From an uncultured Prevotellaceae bacterium (GTDB taxonomy: Bacteria > Bacteroidota > Bacteroidia > Bacteroidales > Muribaculaceae): a stretch of DNA of 64,000 nt. Position numbers and translations under genes: made by a program. The notes below the pieces were generated by a model, which saw only the letters and a list, made by a program, of their open reading frames with translations, ran no database searches and had not been told where the DNA came from. Below are positions 35,035 through 44,130 of this stretch, piece by piece. The DNA lies in the NCBI GenBank assembly GCA_900318205.1, contig ONJS01000001.1, positions 1 to 64,000 on the forward strand, read 5' to 3'. Within the stretch, counting starts at the first letter, position 1, and each line of letters opens with the position of its first letter.

Positions 35035-36474
35035 TCATTCCTCTTCATCATCTGGAACATAAGTCCAAACATAGGCGCCCAAGTCCACCGCGCCCTTGGC
35101 CAAACGGTCGTTGCCGTAGCGGTCATAACGGGCCTCGCTGGGACACAGGTCAGGATTGCCCTTGCCGATGGCGTCGCTCTCGTTACCCAAGCGGTAGTCA
35201 AACAGGTAGTCATCGCGCACAGTCAGGAATTGCGGGTCGCCTTCCCAAACGCAATTGATGAAGTGAGCGTCATTATTGCCCGGGCTCTTGAACAGGCAAT
35301 AGCGCATATAGACATTGAAATTGGCCAGATTGCCCTCATTGATTTCGGCAACATCACCAAGGCCATACAGGATACAATTATCAAAGTAGGCCTTGATTTT
35401 GCCTATGGTGCCATTGGAATACTCTACATCAAAGACATTGACGATGGGCGCCGAAGGCACGCCAAACAGATAGTAGTTGGCAAACGTACACTGGCTCGCC
35501 ATTACCTTGCCGCCAGCAAAGTAGGTCACTTCTTCGGCTGCGTCACTGAACTCGGTGCCAATGGCCTCGACATAGCAGGTCGCCGTTGCCAGGCAGGTCG
35601 AGGACGAATTGGTCAGCACACAGTTAACGAGCTTGAGTGCACAGTTAACGGTATCGCCATAAGCGCTACAGTGCATACCGATGCTGCTGCCCTTCATGAT
35701 GACGTGTTTCAGCACATTGCCCATTGTGGGCGGCGTGAAAATAACACCACCCCACTGTCCAGACATCATGTCAAAACTGTTCTCACCGACAATGTGATCC
35801 AGGCGGTCGCCACGGAAGGTGATGGGCTGTGAAGCCGTGCCGTTGGCGAGCATGCGGCCAGCGCAACGCATGGCTGCCTTATCATGGAACAGCAGCGTCG
35901 TTCCTTCGTCAAGCGTCAACGTCACACCCGGTGCCACAAACATTGTGTCATAGATCAGATAAGGTTTATCTGCCGTGAAACGCATATCATTTGAGATGGT
36001 ATCGCCCTTGATGCGGATCACATCCTGTCCCCAGGCACTAAGCAACACCTTCTGCGTCATTCCATTAGTCACAAACACCAGGTAGTCCTCCAGCAGAGTG
36101 GGCGCATCCTGCTCCATCTCGTCGAGCTTGGCCTCGATAAAGATGTAGATGGAGTCGTTGCCACGGATTTCCACATTCTGGAACTCGTCACCGCGGATGC
36201 CGTCAACATTGAGGTGGAAATGCCCCTTGGCGGCCTGTCCAGCCACCTTGATGGATGAGATGTTGATCTGCTTCTTGCTCTTGTTGTAGACCACCATCTG
36301 CTTGGTCGCAGTCCCCTGCAACGTGATCACCGTGTCAAATGCGATAGTGTCAGTATCAAACGACAGCACGTCGGTTGACGCAGTGGTGAACCCGTCTTCA
36401 ATACAAGATGAGAGCAGTGATGCCAGCGCCAACAAGGCACCCGTCATCAGTAATATAAATCTTGCTTTCGTCAT
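35035..36474 (-). CDS. Right-handed beta-helix lipoprotein of unknown function
   Basis: The protein has 479 residues from ATG 36474 (MTKARFILL), with lipobox LLSSC; a start at 36543 would overlap the upstream gene's stop and hide the signal. The N-terminal ~150 residues look like an Ig/beta-sandwich. The rest contains irregular rungs (LKLVNCVLTNSSSTC, NFNVYMRYCLFKSPG, DNCILYGLGD) of a right-handed beta-helix. The C-terminus (GAVDLGAYVW) is typical of this Bacteroidales family. It is surface or periplasmic; no activity is inferred. It lies 58 nt downstream of the EEP gene. Confidence 0.82.
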   Translation of the reverse strand: MTKARFILLMTGALLALASLLSSCIEDGFTTASTDVLSFDTDTIAFDTVITLQGTATKQMVVYNKSKKQINISSIKVAGQAAKGHFHLNVDGIRGDEFQNVEIRGNDSIYIFIEAKLDEMEQDAPTLLEDYLVFVTNGMTQKVLLSAWGQDVIRIKGDTISNDMRFTADKPYLIYDTMFVAPGVTLTLDEGTTLLFHDKAAMRCAGRMLANGTASQPITFRGDRLDHIVGENSFDMMSGQWGGVIFTPPTMGNVLKHVIMKGSSIGMHCSAYGDTVNCALKLVNCVLTNSSSTCLATATCYVEAIGTEFSDAAEEVTYFAGGKVMASQCTFANYYLFGVPSAPIVNVFDVEYSNGTIGKIKAYFDNCILYGLGDVAEINEGNLANFNVYMRYCLFKSPGNNDAHFINCVWEGDPQFLTVRDDYLFDYRLGNESDAIGKGNPDLCPSEARYDRYGNDRLAKGAVDLGAYVWTYVPDDEEE

Positions 36475-36532
36475 TCTGCTTGATATTTTTAATCCTATAA
36501 TATAAGAACGGGAAAGCGGGGCTTTTAGTGTG

Positions 36533-37585
36533 TTACCGCTCAAATACCGCTACCAAAGGATAGTGGTCACTCTCGCCTTCTTTATCACGGCGGCAAGACA
36601 ACACCTTCATGTCCCCTCTATAGAAAATGTGGTCAATCTTGACATACAGATGATGGGCATGAAAGGTGTATATGGGGCCAAAGCCTGTATCGGCCCACGC
36701 ATCGTGCAGGTCCTCTCCACAAACCGTGCGATAGGTAAACGAACCCGGTGTGTCGTTCATGTCACCCATTACCAGCACGTCACCACTGGTCTCATCCAGC
36801 AATTGACGCACCGCCTTGGCTTGACGGGAATGGGAAATGAAGCCATTGCCCAACTTCTGGGCCACCGACTTGATGCGCCGCTTGCGGTCTGATGGCACAT
36901 TCATCGACTCGATGACCTGGCTGTCATTGGCGGTGAACCGCAATGAACTCAGGTGCATATTCACAACCCGCAATTCTCCACCAGGCGCATCAACATCCCA
37001 GGCCTTGATGAAATAATTCAGTGTATCCTGTGACAATACCTCCGATTTCACCTCGGTAAACGGATATTTGGAGATAATGCCCACATCATAAAATTCCTTC
37101 TTACGATAGGGGTATTTTTTATACAGCTCCTTGAGCATCGGCTTGACTGTGCTCAGGTTCTCAAACGAGAAATAGACCAGTCCTTCCTGAATGACCACGA
37201 TATCGGCATCCTGGTCAAGGATATAACGCATGTTCTCGCTGGGTTCGTTTCCCTTTTGCCAGTTAAACTCCGTAACATTCATCGTCAAGACCTTCAGCTG
37301 GGTCTTCTCAGTATCGGCTTTGGGTTGGCCGATATTGAACGGGGAAATCAGCCTTATTGTGGGCCAGGACAGCAACAAGGCACCCAGCAGAACGACGACA
37401 GCACGCCATTGCTTGAAGATGGCCAGCAAGACCATCGCCACAATGACACAGAGCAACACGACAGGCAACGCCAGGGTCAGCATCGACGGCAAGGTCCACA
37501 CGACCGGATCCACACGACCGCCATAAGCCGACAACAGTAACACAAAGGCCAATACGATGGCCAACAGATGGATGATGTACTTCAT
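36533..37585 (-). CDS. Membrane-anchored endonuclease/exonuclease/phosphatase (EEP) family protein
   Basis: The 350-residue protein has three N-terminal hydrophobic helices (~1-85) followed by an EEP domain with LTMNVTEFNW, VIQEG (metal-binding Glu), NMHLSS, MGDMNDTP and SDHYPLV (catalytic His). The active site is predicted to be intact and on one face of the membrane. The substrate could be a phosphodiester, phospholipid or nucleotide. It starts 10 nt after the acyltransferase-3 stop, so it is probably transcribed with the glycan locus. Confidence 0.87.
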   Translation of the reverse strand: MKYIIHLLAIVLAFVLLLSAYGGRVDPVVWTLPSMLTLALPVVLLCVIVAMVLLAIFKQWRAVVVLLGALLLSWPTIRLISPFNIGQPKADTEKTQLKVLTMNVTEFNWQKGNEPSENMRYILDQDADIVVIQEGLVYFSFENLSTVKPMLKELYKKYPYRKKEFYDVGIISKYPFTEVKSEVLSQDTLNYFIKAWDVDAPGGELRVVNMHLSSLRFTANDSQVIESMNVPSDRKRRIKSVAQKLGNGFISHSRQAKAVRQLLDETSGDVLVMGDMNDTPGSFTYRTVCGEDLHDAWADTGFGPIYTFHAHHLYVKIDHIFYRGDMKVLSCRRDKEGESDHYPLVAVFER

Positions 37586-37595
37586 GGGATGTTGA

Positions 37596-38615
37596 TTAAC
37601 GCAATTTCCAACCGGGTTTAAAGAAGGGTTCCTGGGCAGTGAAACGTGGAGCCCAGGTCTTGAGCAGCCAGATTAGCGGCAACTCGACCAACATGGTCAC
37701 AACAAAAACAATCAGTGTCAATTCCACGCCGCTCTCCATGCCTTGACGCAGGAGCAGGAAACGGACGGGCTGCAATATCAGGGGGTGGGTTCCTAAAATG
37801 ATGAGCGAATAACGCCCGTAATAGCAGAAAAGCGGAATGTGAGGCAGCGGCTTGCATGCCCAGAACAACGCCAATATGGCGACAAACGGCAAGACATACA
37901 ACTGCCAATAGGACGGCAAAACCTGAAAATGCAGGTTCATGAAATCACTCAGCCAGTAGATGGGCATCGCAACGGCAATCAAAGCCAGTATGCCCCAGCG
38001 GTCCCACTTCGTCGGAGCGACTGCCCCGATGCGCTTAACGCCCCACCCCAACACAAAATAAGGCAATGCCACCAGCGAGGTATCCAGCATGAGCGGCAAC
38101 TCAATCTTGTTGACACCCAACTCATAGCCCACGACCGACAACGCTACCGTCGCCAGCAAGATGCCCCACAACGGCTTGATCCACCGTTGCATGGCATAGA
38201 AGATGACATTGACCCAGAACAGGCTCAGCAGGAACCACAACGGAGTGGTGTTTTCCCAATAGCGCAGATAGAACGGCTCGACAAGTTGCGTGAGTCTCAC
38301 CTCAATGGGCTCGGCACCCACCAACTGGCGGAAGCCATACTCCAGCAGGCGCACGGCAAAGGCGAACACCACGAAAAAAACAAACGGCACAAGGATATTA
38401 TTCACCTTGCGCCGCGTGAAATCGGCATAACCGCTATAAAGCTTAAAGAAGATGCCCGAGATGAAATAGTACATCGGCAGGCGGAAAGCCTGCAAGGCAT
38501 CATTCAGGTGTGGAGCCAGATAGTTGAAGAACTCATGGTCAATGTGGTACATCACGATGAGCATGATGCACAGACATTTCATGAAGTCGATATAAGCGAT
38601 GCGCTGCTTCTCCAC
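37596..38615 (-). CDS. Acyltransferase-3 family membrane protein (OatA/WecH-like)
   Basis: The 339-residue protein begins at a GTG (38615), giving MEKQRIAYIDFMKCLCIMLIV; the motif FMKCLCIMLIVMYHIDH carries the conserved His of the family. About ten helices follow. These enzymes move acyl groups across or within the membrane onto sugars (O-acetylation or other O-acylation). It sits 29 nt after an ACP and two genes after FkbH. That arrangement suggests its donor may be an acyl- or glyceryl-ACP rather than acetyl-CoA, which is an inference from context only. Confidence 0.88.
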   Translation of the reverse strand: MEKQRIAYIDFMKCLCIMLIVMYHIDHEFFNYLAPHLNDALQAFRLPMYYFISGIFFKLYSGYADFTRRKVNNILVPFVFFVVFAFAVRLLEYGFRQLVGAEPIEVRLTQLVEPFYLRYWENTTPLWFLLSLFWVNVIFYAMQRWIKPLWGILLATVALSVVGYELGVNKIELPLMLDTSLVALPYFVLGWGVKRIGAVAPTKWDRWGILALIAVAMPIYWLSDFMNLHFQVLPSYWQLYVLPFVAILALFWACKPLPHIPLFCYYGRYSLIILGTHPLILQPVRFLLLRQGMESGVELTLIVFVVTMLVELPLIWLLKTWAPRFTAQEPFFKPGWKLR

Positions 38616-38644
38616 TTGTCACAACCGGATGCCTGATTCAGGTC

Positions 38645-38869
38645 CTACAGTTTCGACTTCAGCATGGCGACAACGCGCGAGAAGTCGGTCATCTCGGCAA
38701 TCTCCTCGGGCTCCAACTCAATGTCAAAATGCTCCTCCAGCTCGCTTGCCAACGTCAAGTGATGCAACGAGTCCCACTTGGAGCAGTTCTTCTGTGACAC
38801 GTCAGTAGAAATCTCATCAATTTCAAAAGCCTGACGCATGATATCTAAAACAGTTTCTTCAAAACTCAT
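38645..38869 (-). CDS. Acyl carrier protein 1 (FkbH-linked)
   Basis: The 74-residue protein is a standard carrier: SKWDSLHHLTL holds the phosphopantetheine Ser34. It follows with an acidic helix (EEHFDIELEPEEIAEM) that typically contacts partner enzymes. Its ATG overlaps the FkbH stop (ATGA, 4 nt), so it is translationally coupled to FkbH and is its likely acceptor. It is distinct in sequence from the other five carriers of the locus. Confidence 0.93.
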   Translation of the reverse strand: MSFEETVLDIMRQAFEIDEISTDVSQKNCSKWDSLHHLTLASELEEHFDIELEPEEIAEMTDFSRVVAMLKSKL

Positions 38870-40458
38870 AGCACTCTGATATTATAATAGTTATGTATCT
38901 CATAGACGTGGTCCAGAGCCAAATCATATCGCTTGGTCCCGTCAATTTCGGTTGCAATGCAAGTCATTCCCATGCGGTCATAGAAATCGGCTGTCTGGCC
39001 ATTCTTGGCGGTGGGCAGGTAGGCGGCTGTCACATGGCGATAACCGTCCAGACGCAGGAGATTGAGCACCGTCTTGACAAATGCCTCCTCTATACCCTTG
39101 CCCAGAATGCGGCAACTCAGCAGCAACGTGTCAATATGAACCGTAATATCATCAACCGGCTCCAAAAAGATGGTTCCCGTGATGCCATTGTCGCCGAAGC
39201 GGTCACTCACACTCATGCAATAAATGTGCCATCCGTCCTCAAGACGCTGTTTCACCTCGACCTCGGTATAACGCTTGGTGGTGAGGTTGAACTGGTTGGT
39301 CTTCTGGGTCATCTGGGCTATGCGCGGCAGGTTGTGCTCATCGGCGGGGATAATCTCCAACTGCATGTCGAGACTATAGAGGTAACTCTCCATATCAGCA
39401 AAACGTCCCATTTCGGCCTGGCGCATAGCGTTGGCACGGTACTGCTGGGTCTTGGCACGATCCTCTTCTGTCACCCGATAGATACGGAAGTAACGCTCTA
39501 CCAGTTGCTTAAAGAAAGGCATCAATTGATAGGGCTTATCGGGGAAATCAGGGACAGTGACCTCGGGCAGCATCTGCTTGACCAGTTCGCGCTCCGACGG
39601 ATTGTCATCAAGAAAGACCATACTGTCAAGACCGATGTTCAATTCATCAGCCAATTCGCGCAAGTTGGTCGCCTTGTCACGCCAATTGATGCGCAGGGCA
39701 CTGAAATGCTCACCGCGCAGTATCATGTGGGGATTCTTTTCCCAGGCTTCAACCACATCGGCCTCGTTATTCTTGCTGCACACGGTCAGAATCACGCCAT
39801 TGCGGGACAACTGCAACAGTGACTGCTGCCAGTAGGAATAGGCCTTTCCTGGATAGTCTCCGCCGAGCTTGATGCCGTCGATGCCGTCTTCACCGAGCAC
39901 CCCACCCCACAAGGTGTTGTCCAAATCCAGCACCAGACACTTCTTGCGGGACAAAGCCATCTCTTCGTCAAGATGTTTCCACCAGCCTTGGAAATCGTTG
40001 GCCAACTTGGGATTCAACATCATCTGGGACATGAGATAGAATTTCCAGTTGACAAGTGTCGATGCATCATATCGTGATGTGAACTCACTGAAATCCACCC
40101 ACTTGACATTGCTGCGCTCAATAGACAACTGCATGGCATGGCGATTGAACGCGGCAACTGCATCGGCAACTGCCGTCTCATCACCCGTGAGCCTCAACGG
40201 GAACAGGTTAACGAGTGAGAAGATGACAAAAGGCTTACTGGCCTCGGCACGATTCAGCACCAGGTCAAGCTTGTCCACAAAAGAGGACACCTCCTCCGAC
40301 AACTGGACACTGTCGGCATTGACAGGCACTTGATAGAACCAGATGTAGCGGTCCACATCATCGGGCACAAGACTAATGTCGTCATAACCCGAATAGGTCA
40401 TGCCGTCACTTCCCAAGAAGGGCTCAATCGTCTGATTACGAAAGACAAACGTCTTCAT
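38866..40458 (-). CDS. FkbH-like HAD-IIIC protein with C-terminal GNAT-like domain
   Basis: The 530-residue protein has an N-terminal ~165-residue domain, a HAD domain with CLVLDLDNTLWGGVLGEDG (Asp178, Asp180) and VFLDDNPSERELV, and a C-terminal GNAT-like domain (~370-525; IYCMSVSDRFGDNGITGTIF, LLSCRILGKGIEEAF). FkbH proteins move the glyceryl group of 1,3-bisphosphoglycerate onto an ACP as glyceryl-S-ACP, known from tetronate and FK520-type pathways. The overlap with the ACP gene fits that reaction. What becomes of the group here is unknown. Confidence 0.9.
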   Translation of the reverse strand: MKTFVFRNQTIEPFLGSDGMTYSGYDDISLVPDDVDRYIWFYQVPVNADSVQLSEEVSSFVDKLDLVLNRAEASKPFVIFSLVNLFPLRLTGDETAVADAVAAFNRHAMQLSIERSNVKWVDFSEFTSRYDASTLVNWKFYLMSQMMLNPKLANDFQGWWKHLDEEMALSRKKCLVLDLDNTLWGGVLGEDGIDGIKLGGDYPGKAYSYWQQSLLQLSRNGVILTVCSKNNEADVVEAWEKNPHMILRGEHFSALRINWRDKATNLRELADELNIGLDSMVFLDDNPSERELVKQMLPEVTVPDFPDKPYQLMPFFKQLVERYFRIYRVTEEDRAKTQQYRANAMRQAEMGRFADMESYLYSLDMQLEIIPADEHNLPRIAQMTQKTNQFNLTTKRYTEVEVKQRLEDGWHIYCMSVSDRFGDNGITGTIFLEPVDDITVHIDTLLLSCRILGKGIEEAFVKTVLNLLRLDGYRHVTAAYLPTAKNGQTADFYDRMGMTCIATEIDGTKRYDLALDHVYEIHNYYNIRVL

Positions 40459-40459
40459 C

Positions 40460-41494
40460 TTATTTCTTTTTCAGCTGATATACTTTACTCAACAATGACC
40501 ACAGGCGTGGATGCATCATCAGGGTGTGGATAATCTTCCATTTCTTACCGTAATAGTTGGCCTCAGCCCCCACACACGGGAAAGGATACAACCCGGCTTG
40601 ACGAATGTGCTGCAACACCTCTTTGACACAACCGCTGGTCAATGACTTGGTCATGGCAAAAAACAGATAGACATTCCTCAAGCCTGCCACGCTCGCAAGA
40701 CCGCGCTTGCCATGTTGCGACTCATGGCGGTGCATCGCGGCATCAATTGTTGCGGCAGAATCAACCTGGCTAAACAAACGGCGGCGGATGTGGTCCAAAT
40801 CAGGATTGTGCATGGCGCTGTCACTGCGATTAACATAGCAGTAGGCAGCCGTGCCGTCATGGGCTACTCGATTGGCAGCCAACATGAAACGGGAAATCAA
40901 TGCCCCGTCCTCACAGACAATCAGCGATGTATCAAACCGCCACCCTTTATCGTCCCCCAGGTAGGCACAACCCTTTTCAAAAAAGTTGCGGTTAATGAGG
41001 TAACGCCACACATAGGGCGTCATCGCGTGCCCCGCCAGATAATCGACACCTGTCATCACTGGCGTCGAATCATATTGGTCACCTTGTTTTGACGCGGGGG
41101 CAGGAACGCCTTCAACGTCCACGCTCTTGTAATTGAACAAGAGCACTTCAAGTTGCTCATCTATGGCGCGATGCAGGAGTTGCGACATGACGCCTTCCTC
41201 TAGATAGTCGTCACTGTCAACAAACTGCACATATCGTCCACGAGCCTCGCCCAACGCATGGTTGCGGGCAGCACTAACCCCTTGGTTCTGCTGACGAATC
41301 AGCCGCACTTGAGGATGAGCCGAAGCAAACGCCTCAACAGCCGCGGCACTGCCATCACTTGAGCCGTCGTCCACCACCAGCACCTCGTATTCATCATCGC
41401 CAAGTCCTTGACTGACAATTGAACCAAGGCACTTCGACAAATAACGTTCGGTGTTATATACAGGAACGATGTATGTCAGCAGCAATTCACCCAT
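40460..41494 (-). CDS. Family 2 glycosyltransferase
   Basis: The 344-residue GT-A fold enzyme starts at ATG 41494 (MGELLLTYIVPVYNTERYL), which overlaps the VOC stop as TGATG; a GTG one codon earlier is possible. It has the nucleotide-binding VVDDGSSDGS and the DXD-type VQFVDSDDYL motifs, and a C-terminal ~90-residue helical extension. It should transfer one sugar in the repeat unit. Its position two genes from FkbH is of interest. Confidence 0.9.
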   Translation of the reverse strand: MGELLLTYIVPVYNTERYLSKCLGSIVSQGLGDDEYEVLVVDDGSSDGSAAAVEAFASAHPQVRLIRQQNQGVSAARNHALGEARGRYVQFVDSDDYLEEGVMSQLLHRAIDEQLEVLLFNYKSVDVEGVPAPASKQGDQYDSTPVMTGVDYLAGHAMTPYVWRYLINRNFFEKGCAYLGDDKGWRFDTSLIVCEDGALISRFMLAANRVAHDGTAAYCYVNRSDSAMHNPDLDHIRRRLFSQVDSAATIDAAMHRHESQHGKRGLASVAGLRNVYLFFAMTKSLTSGCVKEVLQHIRQAGLYPFPCVGAEANYYGKKWKIIHTLMMHPRLWSLLSKVYQLKKK

Positions 41495-41901
41495 CACATG
41501 GGGTTTTCAACCAATTCGATGAGGCCGGTATTCTTTTGATACATGAAAGCAATCCGCTTGTCACCCATTGCACACGCGGGGACAGGACCGTTCACCAGCA
41601 GGAAACGCTGACCGCGCAGGGCTTCAATGGCTGCTGTGATGTCAGCCACTTCATAGCAGATATGATAAGGGCTCACTCCTGATGTGGAGAGTGTTCGTGC
41701 CACTGGACTTTGTTCGTCAAGGGGCTCCAACAACTCCAGGCGTGGTGCTCCGTCCTTTTCCAGGAAGCAGACACGCACATGCTGGATGGGATCATCGGTG
41801 ACAGGACCTGCCTGATAGCCCATTAAGGTATAGAACTTGGAGCTCTTAGAGATATCGCGGCAAGCGATACCGACGTGGTGAAAAGTGAGCAATGAGTCCA
41901 T
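41494..41901 (-). CDS. VOC-family protein, methylmalonyl-CoA epimerase-like
   Basis: The protein has 135 residues from ATG 41901 (MDSLLTFHHVGIAC); a TTG at 41910 would overlap the KASIII stop. It has the glyoxalase/VOC fold with FHHVGIACRDISKSSKFYTLMGY, PRLELLEPLD and HICYEVADI. In that family methylmalonyl-CoA epimerase acts on an acyl-thioester, so a role on an acyl-ACP is plausible. Lying directly after a KASIII gene supports this but does not prove it. Confidence 0.82.
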   Translation of the reverse strand: MDSLLTFHHVGIACRDISKSSKFYTLMGYQAGPVTDDPIQHVRVCFLEKDGAPRLELLEPLDEQSPVARTLSTSGVSPYHICYEVADITAAIEALRGQRFLLVNGPVPACAMGDKRIAFMYQKNTGLIELVENPM

Positions 41902-41906
41902 GTAAA

Positions 41907-42956
41907 TCAATACTCAATGACGGGAGACACTTTGCAATCACGCATCTGCATCATTGCAGCGCCCCAACTCAGACCAGCTCCGAAAGCACTCAAGATGACA
42001 TTGTGAGTGCCTTCAAGTTTTCCAGCCAACTCACTGGATATGGTCAGCGGCACCGAGGTGCTGCTCGTGTTGCCATACTTCTGGATGCAATGGGGAACGC
42101 GTGACGGATCGGCCTTCAACTTCTTGACAAAGAAGTCCATCATGAACAGGTTGGCTTGATGGAAAACCAGATAATCCACATCATCAATAGTCTGCTCTGT
42201 TGTTTTGAGCAACTGCTTGATGCTTTTGGGCACCTTGCTAATGGCAAAGTTGAACACGTCCATGCCATCCATGAACACCTCAAGGTCGTTACGGATGTTG
42301 CCGTCTTCCTGTTCTCGTTCCACAAGGGACTCTGCGGTTATCGGATTACGCATGCCTGCGTGAATCTTGAGCGCCTCCAAGCCGCTGCCGTCGGTATAAA
42401 GCATGAAGGTCGAGTCACCATAGTCACCCTTCTCGATAAGCGTTGCCGTACCAGCGTCGCCATAGAGCGGCCAGTCCACCTTGTCACGGCGGTTGACAAT
42501 CTTGGAGAATGTCTCGCCATCAAGCAAGAGAACCCGGTTCTCACCCTCCATCGAGGCATAGGCAAAAGCGGTACTCAGCGCATACAGGTAGCCCGAGCAG
42601 CCCAAGGAGATATCCATGCACATCGTCTCACGGGGCAAACCCAGCCGATGTTGCAACAGACAAGAGGTAGCAGGAATCCTGTAATCGGGCGTCTGGCTCA
42701 TGAACAGCAGCACATCGATACTTGCAGGATCGATGTCGTTATCGGCCATCAGCTGGCACGCGGCCTTATAACACAAGTCACTAGCAGTGACATCATCGGC
42801 GGCAATGCGTCTTTCCACAACGCCGATATTATCAATAACCTTCTCTATTTCTTCCTCTGGGATAAGGTACCCCAAGTCCTTGTTATAGACGACATCAGGG
42901 GGTACACAGGCGCTCATCGCCTTGATACCCACCCCATGAAATTTAATTGTTGCCAT
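41907..42956 (-). CDS. KASIII-family enzyme 1 (3-oxoacyl-ACP synthase III-like)
   Basis: The protein has 349 residues from ATG 42956 (MATIKFHGVG); a longer frame to 43019 adds a hydrophobic stretch and is not favoured. It carries a full FabH-type triad: LGCSGYLYAL (Cys120), VFHQANL (His266) and YGNTSST (Asn296). Fatty-acid FabH condenses acetyl-CoA with malonyl-ACP; some relatives instead acylate alcohols. It is second in an ACP-KASIII pair with the carrier 97 nt upstream. It is not adjacent to any housekeeping fab gene. Confidence 0.9.
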   Translation of the reverse strand: MATIKFHGVGIKAMSACVPPDVVYNKDLGYLIPEEEIEKVIDNIGVVERRIAADDVTASDLCYKAACQLMADNDIDPASIDVLLFMSQTPDYRIPATSCLLQHRLGLPRETMCMDISLGCSGYLYALSTAFAYASMEGENRVLLLDGETFSKIVNRRDKVDWPLYGDAGTATLIEKGDYGDSTFMLYTDGSGLEALKIHAGMRNPITAESLVEREQEDGNIRNDLEVFMDGMDVFNFAISKVPKSIKQLLKTTEQTIDDVDYLVFHQANLFMMDFFVKKLKADPSRVPHCIQKYGNTSSTSVPLTISSELAGKLEGTHNVILSAFGAGLSWGAAMMQMRDCKVSPVIEY

Positions 42957-43053
42957 AAAGACAGACTTTAATTTGTGTTGGGATAAAAATAAAACAAAGA
43001 CAACCTGCCGACAGAACACTCTGGGCAGTATGTCATTGCATTAGACGGTCACT

Positions 43054-43296
43054 TCAATCCAACTCTTCTACTCTGGTCTCGACGATTTTATACAAATCCT
43101 CGACAGTATTGCTGCCACGGATGTCATCGCCGCGGAATTCAACGTCATATTCCTCGTCAATCATTGCGATAACCGACAATGCGAGGAGCGAAGACCATTC
43201 CTCCAACTCCTTGAATCGAGTGCTGGCCTGTATAGTATCTGGATCTGTTTCATCAAACAGATCAGCAAAGTTCTCTATGAATTGATCAAGATTCAT
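43054..43296 (-). CDS. Acyl carrier protein 2 (EWSSL type)
   Basis: The protein has 80 residues from ATG 43296. The carrier motif is LEEWSSLLAL, with Ser36 as the probable phosphopantetheine site and Ser replacing the usual Asp before it. It shares the unusual pattern ENFADLFDETDP...MIDEEYDV with carriers 4, 5 and 6, so these form one subfamily. It precedes a KASIII gene. A TAATTTTG box is about 45 bp upstream. Confidence 0.88.
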   Translation of the reverse strand: MNLDQFIENFADLFDETDPDTIQASTRFKELEEWSSLLALSVIAMIDEEYDVEFRGDDIRGSNTVEDLYKIVETRVEELD

Positions 43297-43339
43297 CACA
43301 CTTATAACGTAAAAACACCTTAAATATTTTTACAGCCCG

Positions 43340-43347
43340 CAAAATTA
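43340..43347 (-). promoter_or_regulatory. Candidate -7 box before ACP 2
   Basis: The minus strand reads TAATTTTG (TAnnTTTG) in a 160-bp AT-rich gap between the PglD-like gene and ACP 2. The -33 match is poor, but the gap is the widest in this part of the locus. Confidence 0.4.
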
Positions 43348-43459
43348 CATAAAAAAATCAAATCCTACACGCTATTTTAAAGGAATTTACGCCTTTCAAT
43401 CCATTTCGCTCAATTCATACACTCAAAAAGACCTCAAAAACGATGGGTCAATGTGTGTG

Positions 43460-44101
43460 TCAAAAATCAAATCGCTTGGCTTGAACACCAATATAAGTAC
43501 TGTTGTCACGAGCTTGTGTCATCAGTACACTGTTGGCGCCCAATGTCACGCCATTGCCGATGGTCAATCCTTGCAGCACCACACTGGCAACGCCCAACAG
43601 ATTTCCGTTCCCGATGGTAATTCCTCCCGAAAGGTGCGCTCCAGGCATCAATCCGTTGTAATCACCGATGATGTTGTCATGCCCGATCACCACATGGTCA
43701 TTAATCAAATTGAAATTTCCAATCTTGACATCACACGATATCATACAGCCGTTCTGGATGATATTGCCCTCACCTATAGTTACAGACTCCTTGTCTACAT
43801 AGAAGGTGGATGGGTCTATGAGGTTGGGGAAAGAGATGTGTTCATTGGTAATCTTCTCACGGATGCGGCGAACAGTCTTATTCTCATTGATGGCAAAGGC
43901 AACAGCCATGGGTTCATCGACCTGGAGAAGCATATTCATGCCTCCAAGCACCGTACCATAATGGGAAACAGCAGTGCCTGCCGGTTTGGTGTCATCCAAG
44001 AATCCGATCAGTTGCCAGTCGCCTCCATTGGCATTTATTCTCTTGATCAAGCAGGCAACTTCCTTTCCGAATCCTCCGGCGCCGTAAACAACTATTTTCA
44101 T
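43460..44101 (-). CDS. PglD/NeuD-like sugar N-acyltransferase
   Basis: The 213-residue protein has an N-terminal nucleotide-sugar-binding domain (VVYGAGGFGKEV) and a left-handed beta-helix of hexapeptide repeats (IGNGNLLGVASVVLQG). VVIGHDNIIGD contains the catalytic-base His of PglD. PglD acetylates the 4-amino of UDP-4-amino sugars using acetyl-CoA. It lies directly behind a PglE-like aminotransferase gene (30 nt), as expected for such a pathway. It is a close paralogue of the C-terminal half of the fusion at 50943. Confidence 0.9.
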   Translation of the reverse strand: MKIVVYGAGGFGKEVACLIKRINANGGDWQLIGFLDDTKPAGTAVSHYGTVLGGMNMLLQVDEPMAVAFAINENKTVRRIREKITNEHISFPNLIDPSTFYVDKESVTIGEGNIIQNGCMISCDVKIGNFNLINDHVVIGHDNIIGDYNGLMPGAHLSGGITIGNGNLLGVASVVLQGLTIGNGVTLGANSVLMTQARDNSTYIGVQAKRFDF

Positions 44102-44130
44102 ATAGTATTATCCTTTTGGTTTTTAAAACA

